Below are positions 25,904-33,826 of a DNA stretch of 64,000 bases, in pieces. The DNA is taken from positions 62,001 through 126,000 of the forward strand of contig NZ_CALPCX010000002.1 of the NCBI RefSeq assembly GCF_943193125.1, in the 5' to 3' direction. Under the pieces are notes generated by a model. That model made no database searches, was not told the DNA's origin, and saw only the letters and a list, made by a program, of their open reading frames with translations. The position numbers were made by a program, and so were the translations under genes. The DNA is from Adlercreutzia agrestimuris (lineage in GTDB: Bacteria > Actinomycetota > Coriobacteriia > Coriobacteriales > Eggerthellaceae). Every line of letters begins with the position of its first letter. Within the stretch, counting starts at the first letter, position 1.

Positions 25904-27613
25904 ATGAAAAAACTCCTGTTGATAAATGGTCCAAATTTGGACATGCTTGGCGTTCGCGAGCCGGGCGTGTATGGGAGCCAAACGCTTGCAGACTTGGAAA
26001 AACTTGTGAAAGATTACGGAGCCCAATGCGGCGTTGAGGTTGATGCAATCCAGTCAAATAGCGAAGGTGATTTGGTAGAAGCCATTCATGATGCACGACT
26101 TCGCTATGACGGAATCATATACAACCCGGGTGCTCACACGCACTATTCCTATGCGTTGCGCGATGCGCTTGGTGGCATTGATGTGCCATGCGTTGAAGTG
26201 CACATTTCTGACGTGGAGAGCCGTGAGGCGTTTCGGCATATTTCGGTCATTGCGCCCGTTTGTGTTGCGCAGATCAAAGGGCGCGGCTTTCAAGGGTATT
26301 GCGATGCTCTTGACGTGCTCTGCAAGGGTGCACACGAGCGCCTTGGCGAAAACTACAAGGACTTTACTTGCGCAAACGGCCTCGTGATTCGCCCTTTTGA
26401 TGGGTTGGGCGGCATGGATGCACCCGCCCAAGATGCGCTAGCTGATCAGGAAGGGCATCAAGCGGTTGTGCCCTGGGCGGTCGATACTTCCCGTGTGCGC
26501 GCTGCGCGGTTGCGCAAGAGGCTGAGCGAAGATCAACTTGCGGCTTTTTCGGTTCGGGACACCGCAAATATTATGTGGCTTTGTGCCTTTGATGGGGTGT
26601 TTGACGACGAATCGGCGCACGCACTTTTTGTGAGCAATGTAGCCGATCAGCACCTCATTTTGCATACGGATTCTCGCTACAGTGAAGCTGCTCGTGTGGC
26701 AGCTGCGCATGAGGGATTTGTGCAAGTCAATGACGAACGCTCTTTGCATGCGGCATTTGTCAAGCAAGCTTGGAGTGATCTGGTAGAGGCGAATCCTGAG
26801 TTGAGTGCGGGAGCACTTGGCATTGAAGATGGCATAGCGCTCAAAGAATATCGCCAGCTTGAGACAGCATTTGCGTCTGAGCCTGTAGTCTTTGCTGAGA
26901 CTGATGAGGTAGTGTGTAAGCTGCGCGCGGTCAAGGATCCCCAAGAGATTGAGCGCATGCGCGCCGCGCAACGCATTACCGATGCAGCGTTTGCGCATAT
27001 TGTAGGTTTCATGCGTCCTGGCATGACTGAGCGTGATGTACAGATTGAACTTGAGGAGTATCTGTTGCGTCATGGAGCAGATGACCTGGCGTTTTCCTCA
27101 ATTGTTGCATGTGGTGCAAATGGTGCAAATCCGCATGCAGTCCCAGGCCAGACGCGTCTTGAGGCGGGTCAGTGTGTAGTTTTGGACTTCGGCGCGAAAG
27201 CGGCTGGCTACTGTTCAGACATGACGCGAACAGTTTTTTTGGGCGAACCCTCGCAACAATTGCGTGATGCATATAACGCCATTCGTTGTGCTAATGAGCA
27301 AGTTGAGGCAGCGCTTCGTCCTGGTGTAACAGGACGCGCAATGCATGAGTTGGCTGAGCGTGTGCTTGCAGATGCGGGGTTTGCTCACAAAATGGGGCAT
27401 GGGTTAGGTCATGGCGTAGGCCTTGAAATCCATGAGCTTCCGGTACTCTCTCCGCGAAACGAGATGCCGCTTGAAGTTGGAAACGTGGTTACGGTTGAGC
27501 CGGGAGTGTATATTTCGGGACAGTTTGGGATGCGTCTAGAAGATTTTGGTGTCGTGACCGAGGACGGGTTCGACGTGTTCACTGAATCAACCCATGATAT
27601 GATCGTGCTTTAG
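25904..27613 (+). CDS. Fusion of type II 3-dehydroquinate dehydratase (AroQ) with M24 Xaa-Pro peptidase
   Basis: Residues 1-150 are a full type II dehydroquinase: LLLINGPNLDMLG, the catalytic Arg18/Tyr23 in REPGVYGSQ, NPGAHTHYSYAL, and EVHISDVESREAFRHIS. A 45-residue acidic linker follows. Residues 200-330 resemble the N-terminal domain of creatinase/prolidase proteins, and 340-569 are the M24 catalytic domain with all metal ligands: Asp428 (VLDFG), Asp439 (SDMTRT), His503 (GLGHG), Glu532 (VEPGVY) and Glu546 (RLEDFG). In many Gram-positives aroQ, pepP and efp are separate neighbours in this order; here the first two are one uninterrupted frame of 569 residues. AGGAGGAGAC precedes the ATG. Confidence 0.92.
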   Translation: MKKLLLINGPNLDMLGVREPGVYGSQTLADLEKLVKDYGAQCGVEVDAIQSNSEGDLVEAIHDARLRYDGIIYNPGAHTHYSYALRDALGGIDVPCVEVHISDVESREAFRHISVIAPVCVAQIKGRGFQGYCDALDVLCKGAHERLGENYKDFTCANGLVIRPFDGLGGMDAPAQDALADQEGHQAVVPWAVDTSRVRAARLRKRLSEDQLAAFSVRDTANIMWLCAFDGVFDDESAHALFVSNVADQHLILHTDSRYSEAARVAAAHEGFVQVNDERSLHAAFVKQAWSDLVEANPELSAGALGIEDGIALKEYRQLETAFASEPVVFAETDEVVCKLRAVKDPQEIERMRAAQRITDAAFAHIVGFMRPGMTERDVQIELEEYLLRHGADDLAFSSIVACGANGANPHAVPGQTRLEAGQCVVLDFGAKAAGYCSDMTRTVFLGEPSQQLRDAYNAIRCANEQVEAALRPGVTGRAMHELAERVLADAGFAHKMGHGLGHGVGLEIHELPVLSPRNEMPLEVGNVVTVEPGVYISGQFGMRLEDFGVVTEDGFDVFTESTHDMIVL

Positions 27614-27643
27614 TAGCGTACACGTATAGCGCACACATGAATT

Positions 27644-27654
27644 CGTGCTATACT
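27644..27654 (+). promoter_or_regulatory. Extended -10 promoter of efp
   Basis: CGTGC-TATACT with a TGC extension before the hexamer at 27649-27654; no good -35. GTATAGCGCAC (27625-27635) and GTGCTATAC (27645-27653) form a near-palindrome over it, which could be an operator or chance. Confidence 0.5.
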
Positions 27655-27723
27655 AGTCCAGTTTGACGCAGATGGCGGCTCGCTTTTCGTACGCGGAGCC
27701 GCGGACGAAAGGATAACGAGAAC

Positions 27724-28284
27724 ATGGCTATCTCTACCGCCGATTTTCGTAATGGCATGTGCATTGAGTACAACGGCAAGCTTTGCACAATTGTTGAGTT
27801 TCAGCATGTAAAGCCTGGCAAAGGTGGCGCTTTTGTGCGCACTAAACTGAGGGACATTAAGACTGGTCGCGTTGTTGATTACACCTTCAACTCGGGTACC
27901 AAGTTTGACTCGGTGCGCCTGGAGACCAAAAAGATGCAGTACCTGTACAACGATGGTGCTGACTTCAACTTCATGGACAACGACACCTATGAGCAGTTGG
28001 CAATTTCTGCTGACGTGATTGGTGATGCTGCGAAATGGCTCAAAGAAAATGATGAAGCAAGCTTGCTGTATGCAGGTGATGAGCTCATCAGCATTGAGCC
28101 GCAGATGTTCGTTGAGCTTGAGGTTACCCATACCGAGCCGGGCTTTAAGGGTGATACTGCTACCAACACTACTAAGCCGGCAACGCTTGAAACCGGTGTT
28201 GAGGTGCAAGTTCCCACGTTTGTTGAAATTGGCGACGTGTTGCAAATTGACACGCGCGACGGCCGTGTAATCAAGCGCGTCTAA
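27724..28284 (+). CDS. efp: Elongation factor P
   Basis: Relieves ribosome stalling at consecutive prolines. HVKPGKGGAFVRTKLR (about residues 29-44) holds the loop with the Lys that is modified in many bacteria, and the C-terminal KPATLETGVEVQVPTFVEIG and DTRDGRVIKRV are typical. 186 residues. GAAAGGATAACG lies before the ATG. No modification enzyme (EpmA, YmfI) is seen nearby. Confidence 0.97.
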   Translation: MAISTADFRNGMCIEYNGKLCTIVEFQHVKPGKGGAFVRTKLRDIKTGRVVDYTFNSGTKFDSVRLETKKMQYLYNDGADFNFMDNDTYEQLAISADVIGDAAKWLKENDEASLLYAGDELISIEPQMFVELEVTHTEPGFKGDTATNTTKPATLETGVEVQVPTFVEIGDVLQIDTRDGRVIKRV

Positions 28285-28375
28285 GACGTTTTGAAGCATT
28301 GAACTGTTCAGCCTCGCAAGGGGCAACGCGGATTACTGTGAGCAGTTCATGAGAAACACCAATACTGCATTGTGA

Positions 28376-28412
28376 AAGAGGCACCGGTATCACATCGATG
28401 CCTCTTATTTTG
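28376..28412 (+). terminator. Terminator after efp
   Basis: AAGAGGCA (28376-28383) pairs with TGCCTCTT (28399-28406), followed by ATTTT. Closes the aro-efp region. Confidence 0.8.
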
Positions 28413-28416
28413 GAGG

Positions 28417-28572
28417 TTTGGCAGGAAAAGTGCCCGATTATGTGGATTGGGCTTCAAAATGGCTGGAAAAGTTGTCGATTAGGTGGGTCACCTTCCAAAA
28501 ACCACCTAATCGGGCACATTCCCTGCCAAAGTTTGCCAAAAACCACCAAAAATTAGTTCATCGCTGTAACAA
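28417..28572 (+). repeat. 156-bp dispersed intergenic repeat, copy 1
   Basis: Begins TTTGGCAGGAAA and ends CTGTAACAA. It contains CGATTAGGTGG-type units in both orientations, including GATTAGGTGG (about 28477-28486) and CCACCTAATCGG, and TTCCCTGCCAAA, so it can fold into long stems. A second copy of the same length lies inverted at 41732-41887, with roughly 130 of 156 positions matching by hand count. It encodes nothing evident. Confidence 0.9.
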
Positions 28573-28585
28573 AAAAACGGCCAGT

Positions 28586-28643
28586 TTCGTCACTCTTGCC
28601 AGGCTGCACCACTCTTATCGAGCTTCGTCACTCTTGCCAGGCT
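28586..28643 (+). repeat. Short tandem repeat, 20-bp unit at 38-bp spacing
   Basis: TTCGTCACTCTTGCCAGGCT occurs at 28586-28605 and again at 28624-28643, with CACTCTT once more between. It lies between the 156-bp repeat and the XRE gene. Confidence 0.85.
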
Positions 28644-28664
28644 TTGCCATCGCATCCTATGAAC

Positions 28665-29006
28665 TTAGGAGCGAAAGAAGTGGGGAAATGGGACGTGTTG
28701 TGGCTGGGGTTCGGGATATTTCTCAAGTGTGCATTCGTCGAAAGGAAGCAGCCGCATTGGGTCTATTCCGAGTGCGCGTGAGATGCGAACGATCTCATCG
28801 AAGCCACAAGGCACAAGTCCGCATTCAATGTCTGAAATGCGCGCATGACCTGATCCGATCATGCTGCCGAGTTGTTGCTGGGTGATATTTTGATGCTCGC
28901 GTTCACGGCGAACGCTGTGACCAAAGACCATGCACATTTGCTGGAGAAGCGGATCATTTTTGAGCATGATCGCTTTTTTCTTTGATATGTGCTTTGCTTG
29001 GGTCAT
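28665..29006 (-). CDS. XRE-family helix-turn-helix regulator
   Basis: The 113-residue protein has a Cro/CI-type HTH at about residues 28-88: FGHSVRREREHQNITQQQLG, SMIGSGHARISDIE and IVRISRALGI. No second domain is seen. It is the only gene in a 1.1-kb stretch between efp and the carboxylase genes and is transcribed opposite to its neighbours. No clear ribosome site precedes the ATG at 29006; a Met 13 codons on is an alternative. A perfect palindrome lies 31 bp upstream and is a likely operator. Confidence 0.8.
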   Translation of the reverse strand: MTQAKHISKKKAIMLKNDPLLQQMCMVFGHSVRREREHQNITQQQLGSMIGSGHARISDIECGLVPCGFDEIVRISRALGIDPMRLLPFDECTLEKYPEPQPQHVPFPHFFRS

Positions 29007-29037
29007 ACAATTAGCATATGCGCATCGCGAATAAGCC

Positions 29038-29057
29038 TTGTAGTCTAGAGACTACAA
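29038..29057. promoter_or_regulatory. Palindromic operator candidate for the XRE regulator
   Basis: TTGTAGTCT-AG-AGACTACAA, a perfect 9-bp inverted repeat around a 2-base centre, about 30 bp upstream of the XRE start. Such palindromes are typical autoregulatory sites for this family. Confidence 0.55.
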
Positions 29058-29417
29058 TCGCGAGCAGGACTGCTACTTTCGCGAAAAGAGGCGCTTGGTT
29101 TTCGCATCAGGTTGCCAATTAATCAATAAAGTGGCTGATTAAAGAGCAAAAATATAGCAAAAACAGCTCAAGGTATTTATCGGTTTGCCATGTGATACTT
29201 GGTGTTTAAACGAGAAAAAATCGGCGAAAATAAGCGGATCCCTTTCAGCCTTTACCACAAATGAAAAACTCTGCCGTCCGCCCGTGTAAGCGTGGCTTTT
29301 CTCGGCGAAATGACAATGTTTGCAACCAAGCGTGACGCGTTTGTTTATAATTTTGGATTCAAGTGTAATAGCTTGGTTCTTTGACGTATCGAACAGCAGA
29401 AAAGGAGGTGTGAGTTC
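29058..29417 (+). promoter_or_regulatory. Upstream region of the carboxylase operon
   Basis: This 360-bp stretch has no gene. A perfect -10 TATAAT lies at 29346-29351 without a good -35 (TTGCAA at 29320-29325 is 20 bases away). TCGGCGAAA occurs twice (near 29220 and 29303). GAAAAGGAGGTGTG at the end is the ribosome site of the next gene. Confidence 0.4.
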
Positions 29418-31301
29418 ATGCCAAGACTTCAAATCATGGATACCACCATCCGCGACGGACAGCAAAGCCTGTGGGCAACGCGCATGCAGGTGGGAGACAT
29501 GCTGCCAATCCTGCCAAAAATGGATCGCGTCGGATATTGGGCAATTGAGGCCTGGGGCGGCGCCACGTTCGACACGTGCTTGCGCTTCTTGGACGAAAAC
29601 CCCTGGGAACGCCTGCGTTCAATTAAGGCACAAACTCCCAACACTCCGCTTGCAATGCTCTCACGTGGACAAAACCTCGTCGGCTACAAGCACTATTCTC
29701 GTGACATTTGCAACCGCTTTATCAAAGCAGCAAAGCGTAATGGTATTCACGTATTTCGTGTGTTCGACGCTTTGAACGACATCCGAAACGTGGTTGACAA
29801 TGCTGAGGCAATTCGTGAATGTGGTGGGCATTTTGAAGGTGCAATTTCTTACACAATGTCACCGGTGCATACACTGGATAGCTTTTTGGAATATGGCCAG
29901 CAGCTGAAAGATCTTGGTGCTGATTCCATTTGCATCAAGGACATGGCTGGCATGTTGACGCCGTATCGTACCGAGCGCATGGTGAAGGCTTTTAATGCCG
30001 AAATCGGTTTGCCTGTTCATATCCACTGCCATTATGTTGGTGGTATGGCTCCGGCTAACATTCTGAAGGCTGCCGAAGCCGGCGCTGCAATTGCTGACAC
30101 CGCTTCAGCGCCATTGGCGTTTGGTAACTCGCACCCAGCTGTTGAGATGATCGTTGCTGCATTGCAAGAGAGTCGCTATGACACTGGTCTTGACCTGGAT
30201 CTTCTGTTTGAGATTGCAGAGTACTGGGAAGAGATGCGCAAGCGCGGCCACTACAAGCGCGGCGTATCATCGCTTATCCACATGCAAGTCTATTCGCATC
30301 AGGTGCCGGGCGGCATGATGTCAAACCTCATTTCGCAGCTTGAGGTACAAAATGCTCGCGATCGCCTTCCTGAAGTAATGCGCGAGATTCCTAAAGTTCG
30401 CGCTGAGGTGGGTTATCCGCCTTTGGTAACGCCGCTGTCTCAAATTGTCGGCACGCAAGCTGTTTTCAACGTTTTAACTGGCAAACGTTGGAGCGTTGTG
30501 TCCAAAGAAATGAAAGACTACATCTGCGGTTACTACGGCAAAGCTCCTGGTCGTATGGATAAAGAGATTGTGGCTAAGGTTGTCGGCAATTCAGAAATGT
30601 TGCCGCCAGACGTAGCACCAGGTTCATTGGTAACCACTACATATGATCAAGTTGCTGAAGAAATTGGGGACTTGGCTCAAAGTGAAGAAGACGTACTTAT
30701 GTATGCGCTCTTCCCGAACGAAGCGCGTACATTCCTGAGCAAGCATCGCACGTCAGAAACGGTTGACTTCCTTATGGAACAGGAGTCAAGCAGCGTCAAG
30801 GAGGACGATTACGTGGACATCAATCAGATTCGCGAACTGGTTCGCGTCGCCGAAGAAAGTGGTGTTGGCGAAATTGTAGTAGAAGAAGAAGGCATGCGTA
30901 TTGCGGTTCGCATGCCGGGTACGAGTGAGGCAGTTGCGGTTCCACAGGTGGTTCCTGCAGCGCAAACTCTCCCGGTTCAGCCGCAGCAGGCACAAGCGCA
31001 GGAAGCTCCGGCAAATGATCGACCGGCAAATTGGTATGCTGTAACAGCGCCAATGGTTGGTACCTTCTATACTTCACCTGCCCCGGGCGAACCGCCGTTT
31101 GTCAAGGTGGGAGATGAGGTTGCTGCAAATCAGACGTTGTGTATCGTTGAGGCTATGAAGCTTATGAACGAAATTACGGCTGAAGAGATGGGGACTGTTC
31201 GCGAGGTGTGCCTTGAGGATGCAACACCAGTTGAGTTTGGTACCGTTCTCTTCTATGTCGAGCCGCATGGCGCCCCGGCCCCGGCTCCGGAGACAGCATA
31301 A
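29418..31301 (+). CDS. Biotin-dependent carboxyltransferase fused to an AccB-type biotin carrier domain
   Basis: Residues 1-450 are an OadA/PycB-type carboxyltransferase: [17 protein letters not shown], the metal ligands in HIHCHYVGG, and Lys in [10 protein letters not shown] that is carbamylated in the family. After a short hinge, residues 472-505 ([20 protein letters not shown]) resemble the N-terminus of acetyl-CoA carboxylase AccB, then an Ala/Pro/Gln linker, then a biotinyl domain with [18 protein letters not shown], where the first Lys is biotinylated. Substrate is most likely pyruvate/oxaloacetate. accC follows with a one-base overlap, so together they form a two-subunit carboxylase. 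The AccB-like carrier raises the possibility that it also serves acetyl-CoA carboxylase. AAAGGAGGTG supports the start. Confidence 0.85.
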   Translation: MPRLQIMDTTIRDGQQSLWATRMQVGDMLPILPKMDRVGYWAIEAWGGATFDTCLRFLDENPWERLRSIKAQTPNTPLAMLSRGQNLVGYKHYSRDICNRFIKAAKRNGIHVFRVFDALNDIRNVVDNAEAIRECGGHFEGAISYTMSPVHTLDSFLEYGQQLKDLGADSICIKDMAGMLTPYRTERMVKAFNAEIGLPVHIHCHYVGGMAPANILKAAEAGAAIADTASAPLAFGNSHPAVEMIVAALQESRYDTGLDLDLLFEIAEYWEEMRKRGHYKRGVSSLIHMQVYSHQVPGGMMSNLISQLEVQNARDRLPEVMREIPKVRAEVGYPPLVTPLSQIVGTQAVFNVLTGKRWSVVSKEMKDYICGYYGKAPGRMDKEIVAKVVGNSEMLPPDVAPGSLVTTTYDQVAEEIGDLAQSEEDVLMYALFPNEARTFLSKHRTSETVDFLMEQESSSVKEDDYVDINQIRELVRVAEESGVGEIVVEEEGMRIAVRMPGTSEAVAVPQVVPAAQTLPVQPQQAQAQEAPANDRPANWYAVTAPMVGTFYTSPAPGEPPFVKVGDEVAANQTLCIVEAMKLMNEITAEEMGTVREVCLEDATPVEFGTVLFYVEPHGAPAPAPETA

Positions 31302-32653
31302 TGTTTAATAAAATTTTAATTGCAAATAGAGGCGAAGTTGCGTTGCGCATTATGCGCGCTTGCAAGGAGCTTGGCGTCAAAACCGTTGCGGTCTATTCAA
31401 CCGAAGATGCCAACACTTATCCGGTGCAATATGCTGATGAAGCTGTATGCATAGGACCTGCGCAAGCCAATAAAAGCTATCTTGTTATGGCTAATATTAT
31501 TGAGGCAGCAAAAAATACAGGCGCTGAAGCAATCCATCCGGGCTACGGCTTCTTGGCAGAAAATGCTGATTTTGCGCGCATGTGCGAAGAAAACGATCTC
31601 GTTTTTATCGGCCCTTCTGCTGAATGTATTGAGCGCATGGGTGACAAATCATCAGCGCGTGAGACTATGAAGTCATGCGGTGTTCCTACTGTGCCTGGCT
31701 CTGATGGTTGCATTGATACTGCAGAAGAAGCCAAAGCGTTTGCTGATTCAGTGGGATACCCTGTACTCATTAAAGCAACTGCGGGCGGCGGCGGCAAAGG
31801 CATGCGTGAGGTTCATGCTCCTGAAGAGCTGGAAGCACAATACCAAGCTGCACGTACTGAAGCGGGAGCTGCCTTTGGTAATGATGGTGTTTACCTTGAA
31901 AAACTTGTGTTGCGCCCTCGCCACGTTGAGGTGCAAGTGCTTGCTGATAACTTCGGCAACAATATTGCATTGTGTGAACGCGATTGCTCAATTCAGCGTC
32001 GCCATCAGAAGTTGATCGAAGAGGCACCTTCACCTGCGTTGACCGATGAATTGCGTCGCGCTATGGGCGTTGCTGCCATCAAGGCTGTTCGTGCTGTTGA
32101 CTATAAAAACGCAGGCACCATTGAGTTTTTGCTTGATTCGGACGGCAAGTTCTACTTCATGGAAATGAATACACGCGTGCAAGTTGAGCATCCCGTAACC
32201 GAAGAGATCACTGGCACTGACATAATTAAAGAGCAGCTGCGTATCGCCTCTGGTGAACCAATGAGCTGTGCTGATCGCGCTCCGTTTACCCCCGAGGGTC
32301 ACGCTATTGAGTTCCGTATTAACGCGGAAGACCCTGAGCACGGATTCCGTCCGTGCCCTGGTACGATCACGCGTTTTGAGCCGCCAGCAGGACCGGGTGT
32401 GCGCGTTGAGAGTTACATTCGTTCAGGCTCAAAGATTTCGCCGTATTACGATTCTTTGGTAGCAAAAGTTATTGTGCATGGCCAAGATCGCGAAGAGGCA
32501 ATTGCACGTGGCAAGCGAGCCTTGGACGAGTTCATAATTGAAGGTATTGCAACAACTATCCCATTTCATCGTCGTGTGCTTGAAAATGCGGTATTTTGTT
32601 CAGGAGATGCTCGAACGGACTTTATCGAAACCCAGATGGGAGACGTATTATGA
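31301..32653 (+). CDS. accC: Biotin carboxylase subunit
   Basis: ATP-grasp enzyme that carboxylates biotin on the carrier. [39 protein letters not shown], the glycine-rich [12 protein letters not shown], and the catalytic [14 protein letters not shown] are all present. 450 residues. Overlaps the previous gene by one base and the next by four (ATGA). Equivalent to PycA if the pair is pyruvate carboxylase. Confidence 0.94.
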   Translation: MFNKILIANRGEVALRIMRACKELGVKTVAVYSTEDANTYPVQYADEAVCIGPAQANKSYLVMANIIEAAKNTGAEAIHPGYGFLAENADFARMCEENDLVFIGPSAECIERMGDKSSARETMKSCGVPTVPGSDGCIDTAEEAKAFADSVGYPVLIKATAGGGGKGMREVHAPEELEAQYQAARTEAGAAFGNDGVYLEKLVLRPRHVEVQVLADNFGNNIALCERDCSIQRRHQKLIEEAPSPALTDELRRAMGVAAIKAVRAVDYKNAGTIEFLLDSDGKFYFMEMNTRVQVEHPVTEEITGTDIIKEQLRIASGEPMSCADRAPFTPEGHAIEFRINAEDPEHGFRPCPGTITRFEPPAGPGVRVESYIRSGSKISPYYDSLVAKVIVHGQDREEAIARGKRALDEFIIEGIATTIPFHRRVLENAVFCSGDARTDFIETQMGDVL

Positions 32654-32997
32654 GTGAACTGAATTTCGATGGCATGGCAGTTGCACCTGGTGTAGTTGAA
32701 ACCATTGTTTCGCTGGCAACCCAAGAGGTTGAAGGAGTGGCGGCAGTGGGAAGCGCTACTGCAAACCCCATTCGTTCAGTGTTGGGTGCTAAGCCATCAA
32801 CGCAAGGTGTTGAAGTAAGTGTTGACGAAGATAGCAAGCTCAACATTTCAGTACGCGTTGAAGTGCTGTATGGATATGCGTTACCTACAGTTGCTGCAAA
32901 CATCCGCAAAGCAATTGCTGATGCGGTAAAGAGTCAGGTTGGCGTGAGCGTAAATGTGGTTGATGTGTACATCGACGCCATTCAGTTCGCTCGCTAA
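32650..32997 (+). CDS. Asp23/Gls24 family envelope stress protein
   Basis: 115-residue protein with [20 protein letters not shown] at the start and [13 protein letters not shown] near the end, the family's two conserved blocks. Related proteins (YqhY, AmaP partners) link fatty-acid synthesis or envelope homeostasis to carboxylase operons; in Bacillus yqhY follows accBC. That context matches here and slightly favours an acetyl-CoA carboxylase link. Start at 32650 overlaps the accC stop. Confidence 0.88.
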   Translation: MSELNFDGMAVAPGVVETIVSLATQEVEGVAAVGSATANPIRSVLGAKPSTQGVEVSVDEDSKLNISVRVEVLYGYALPTVAANIRKAIADAVKSQVGVSVNVVDVYIDAIQFAR

Positions 32998-33020
32998 GGC
33001 GTGAAAGTAAAAGGGACGTT

Positions 33021-33566
33021 ATGGCTTCTAAACGCCACGAAAGAACACGCGCTCGACGCAGCGCTTTACAAGTGTTATATACCGGTGAGATTTGCAATGA
33101 GTCGCCTACTCAATTGGCTGAAAGTGGTCAAGTGCTTGATGAGGTAGACGAACTGAGCGATTACGCCATGATGCTCATTCGTGGATGCGAATCTCACCAG
33201 GTTACTATTGATAAACATCTAACAACTACCTCGGAGAATTGGTCGCTGTCGCGCATGCCTATCATAGACCGTTCAATTTTGCGCTTAGCGGTTTTTGAGA
33301 TGATGTTTGTTGATGATGTGCCGGTTTCAGTTGCCATTAATGAGGCGGTTGAACTGGCAAAAGACTTTGGCGCTGAAGACGAATCACCCCGATTTGTTAA
33401 CGGTATTTTAGGTCGCATTTCTCAAAGCCTTGCCGAGGAAGTTGGTAAAGAGGCTCCTACGGCTGAAGAACTTGCTCAAGCCGATGAGCTTGCTACCGAA
33501 GATCTTGCTGTCAAGGCTGATCCCGCTGACGCTAACCTCTCCACGGGGGTTTGCGATGGCGAATGA
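33021..33566 (+). CDS. nusB: Transcription antitermination factor NusB
   Basis: RNA-binding helical protein acting with NusE (S10) at boxA in rRNA transcription. RRSALQVLYTGEI, WSLSRMPIIDRSILRLAVFEM and PVSVAINEAVELAKDFG are typical. 181 residues, because of an acidic/alanine-rich C-terminal extension of about 40 residues beyond the core. GGGACG precedes the ATG; xseB overlaps its end. Confidence 0.92.
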   Translation: MASKRHERTRARRSALQVLYTGEICNESPTQLAESGQVLDEVDELSDYAMMLIRGCESHQVTIDKHLTTTSENWSLSRMPIIDRSILRLAVFEMMFVDDVPVSVAINEAVELAKDFGAEDESPRFVNGILGRISQSLAEEVGKEAPTAEELAQADELATEDLAVKADPADANLSTGVCDGE

Positions 33567-33825
33567 GACCTATGACAACTTCGAGACCCTAAAGGCTCGA
33601 CTTGATGAAATTGTGGAAGCGGTAGCCGATGACGAGTTACCGCTTGATGATGCTTTAACCCTCTACGAAGAGGCGGTTTCTCTCGGTCTTCGTGCTACGG
33701 ATTTGCTTGAAGAGAATATTTCCGAGGCAGACGAAGCTGTTGAGCAACTTGAACAACCAGCTGGTGAGCAAGCGGTTGATGAGCAGCCAGCATCAGAGAT
33801 GACCACATCAAACGAAGGTCAATAA
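33556..33825 (+). CDS. xseB: Exodeoxyribonuclease VII small subunit
   Basis: 89-residue protein with the family helix FETLKARLDEIVEAV, then LPLDDALTLYEEAVSLG. The acidic C-terminal tail is not conserved. The ATG at 33556 lies within the nusB end (11-base overlap) with GGGGG nearby. The large subunit gene xseA, usually adjacent, is not in the window. Confidence 0.87.
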   Translation: MANETYDNFETLKARLDEIVEAVADDELPLDDALTLYEEAVSLGLRATDLLEENISEADEAVEQLEQPAGEQAVDEQPASEMTTSNEGQ

Positions 33826-33826
33826 T

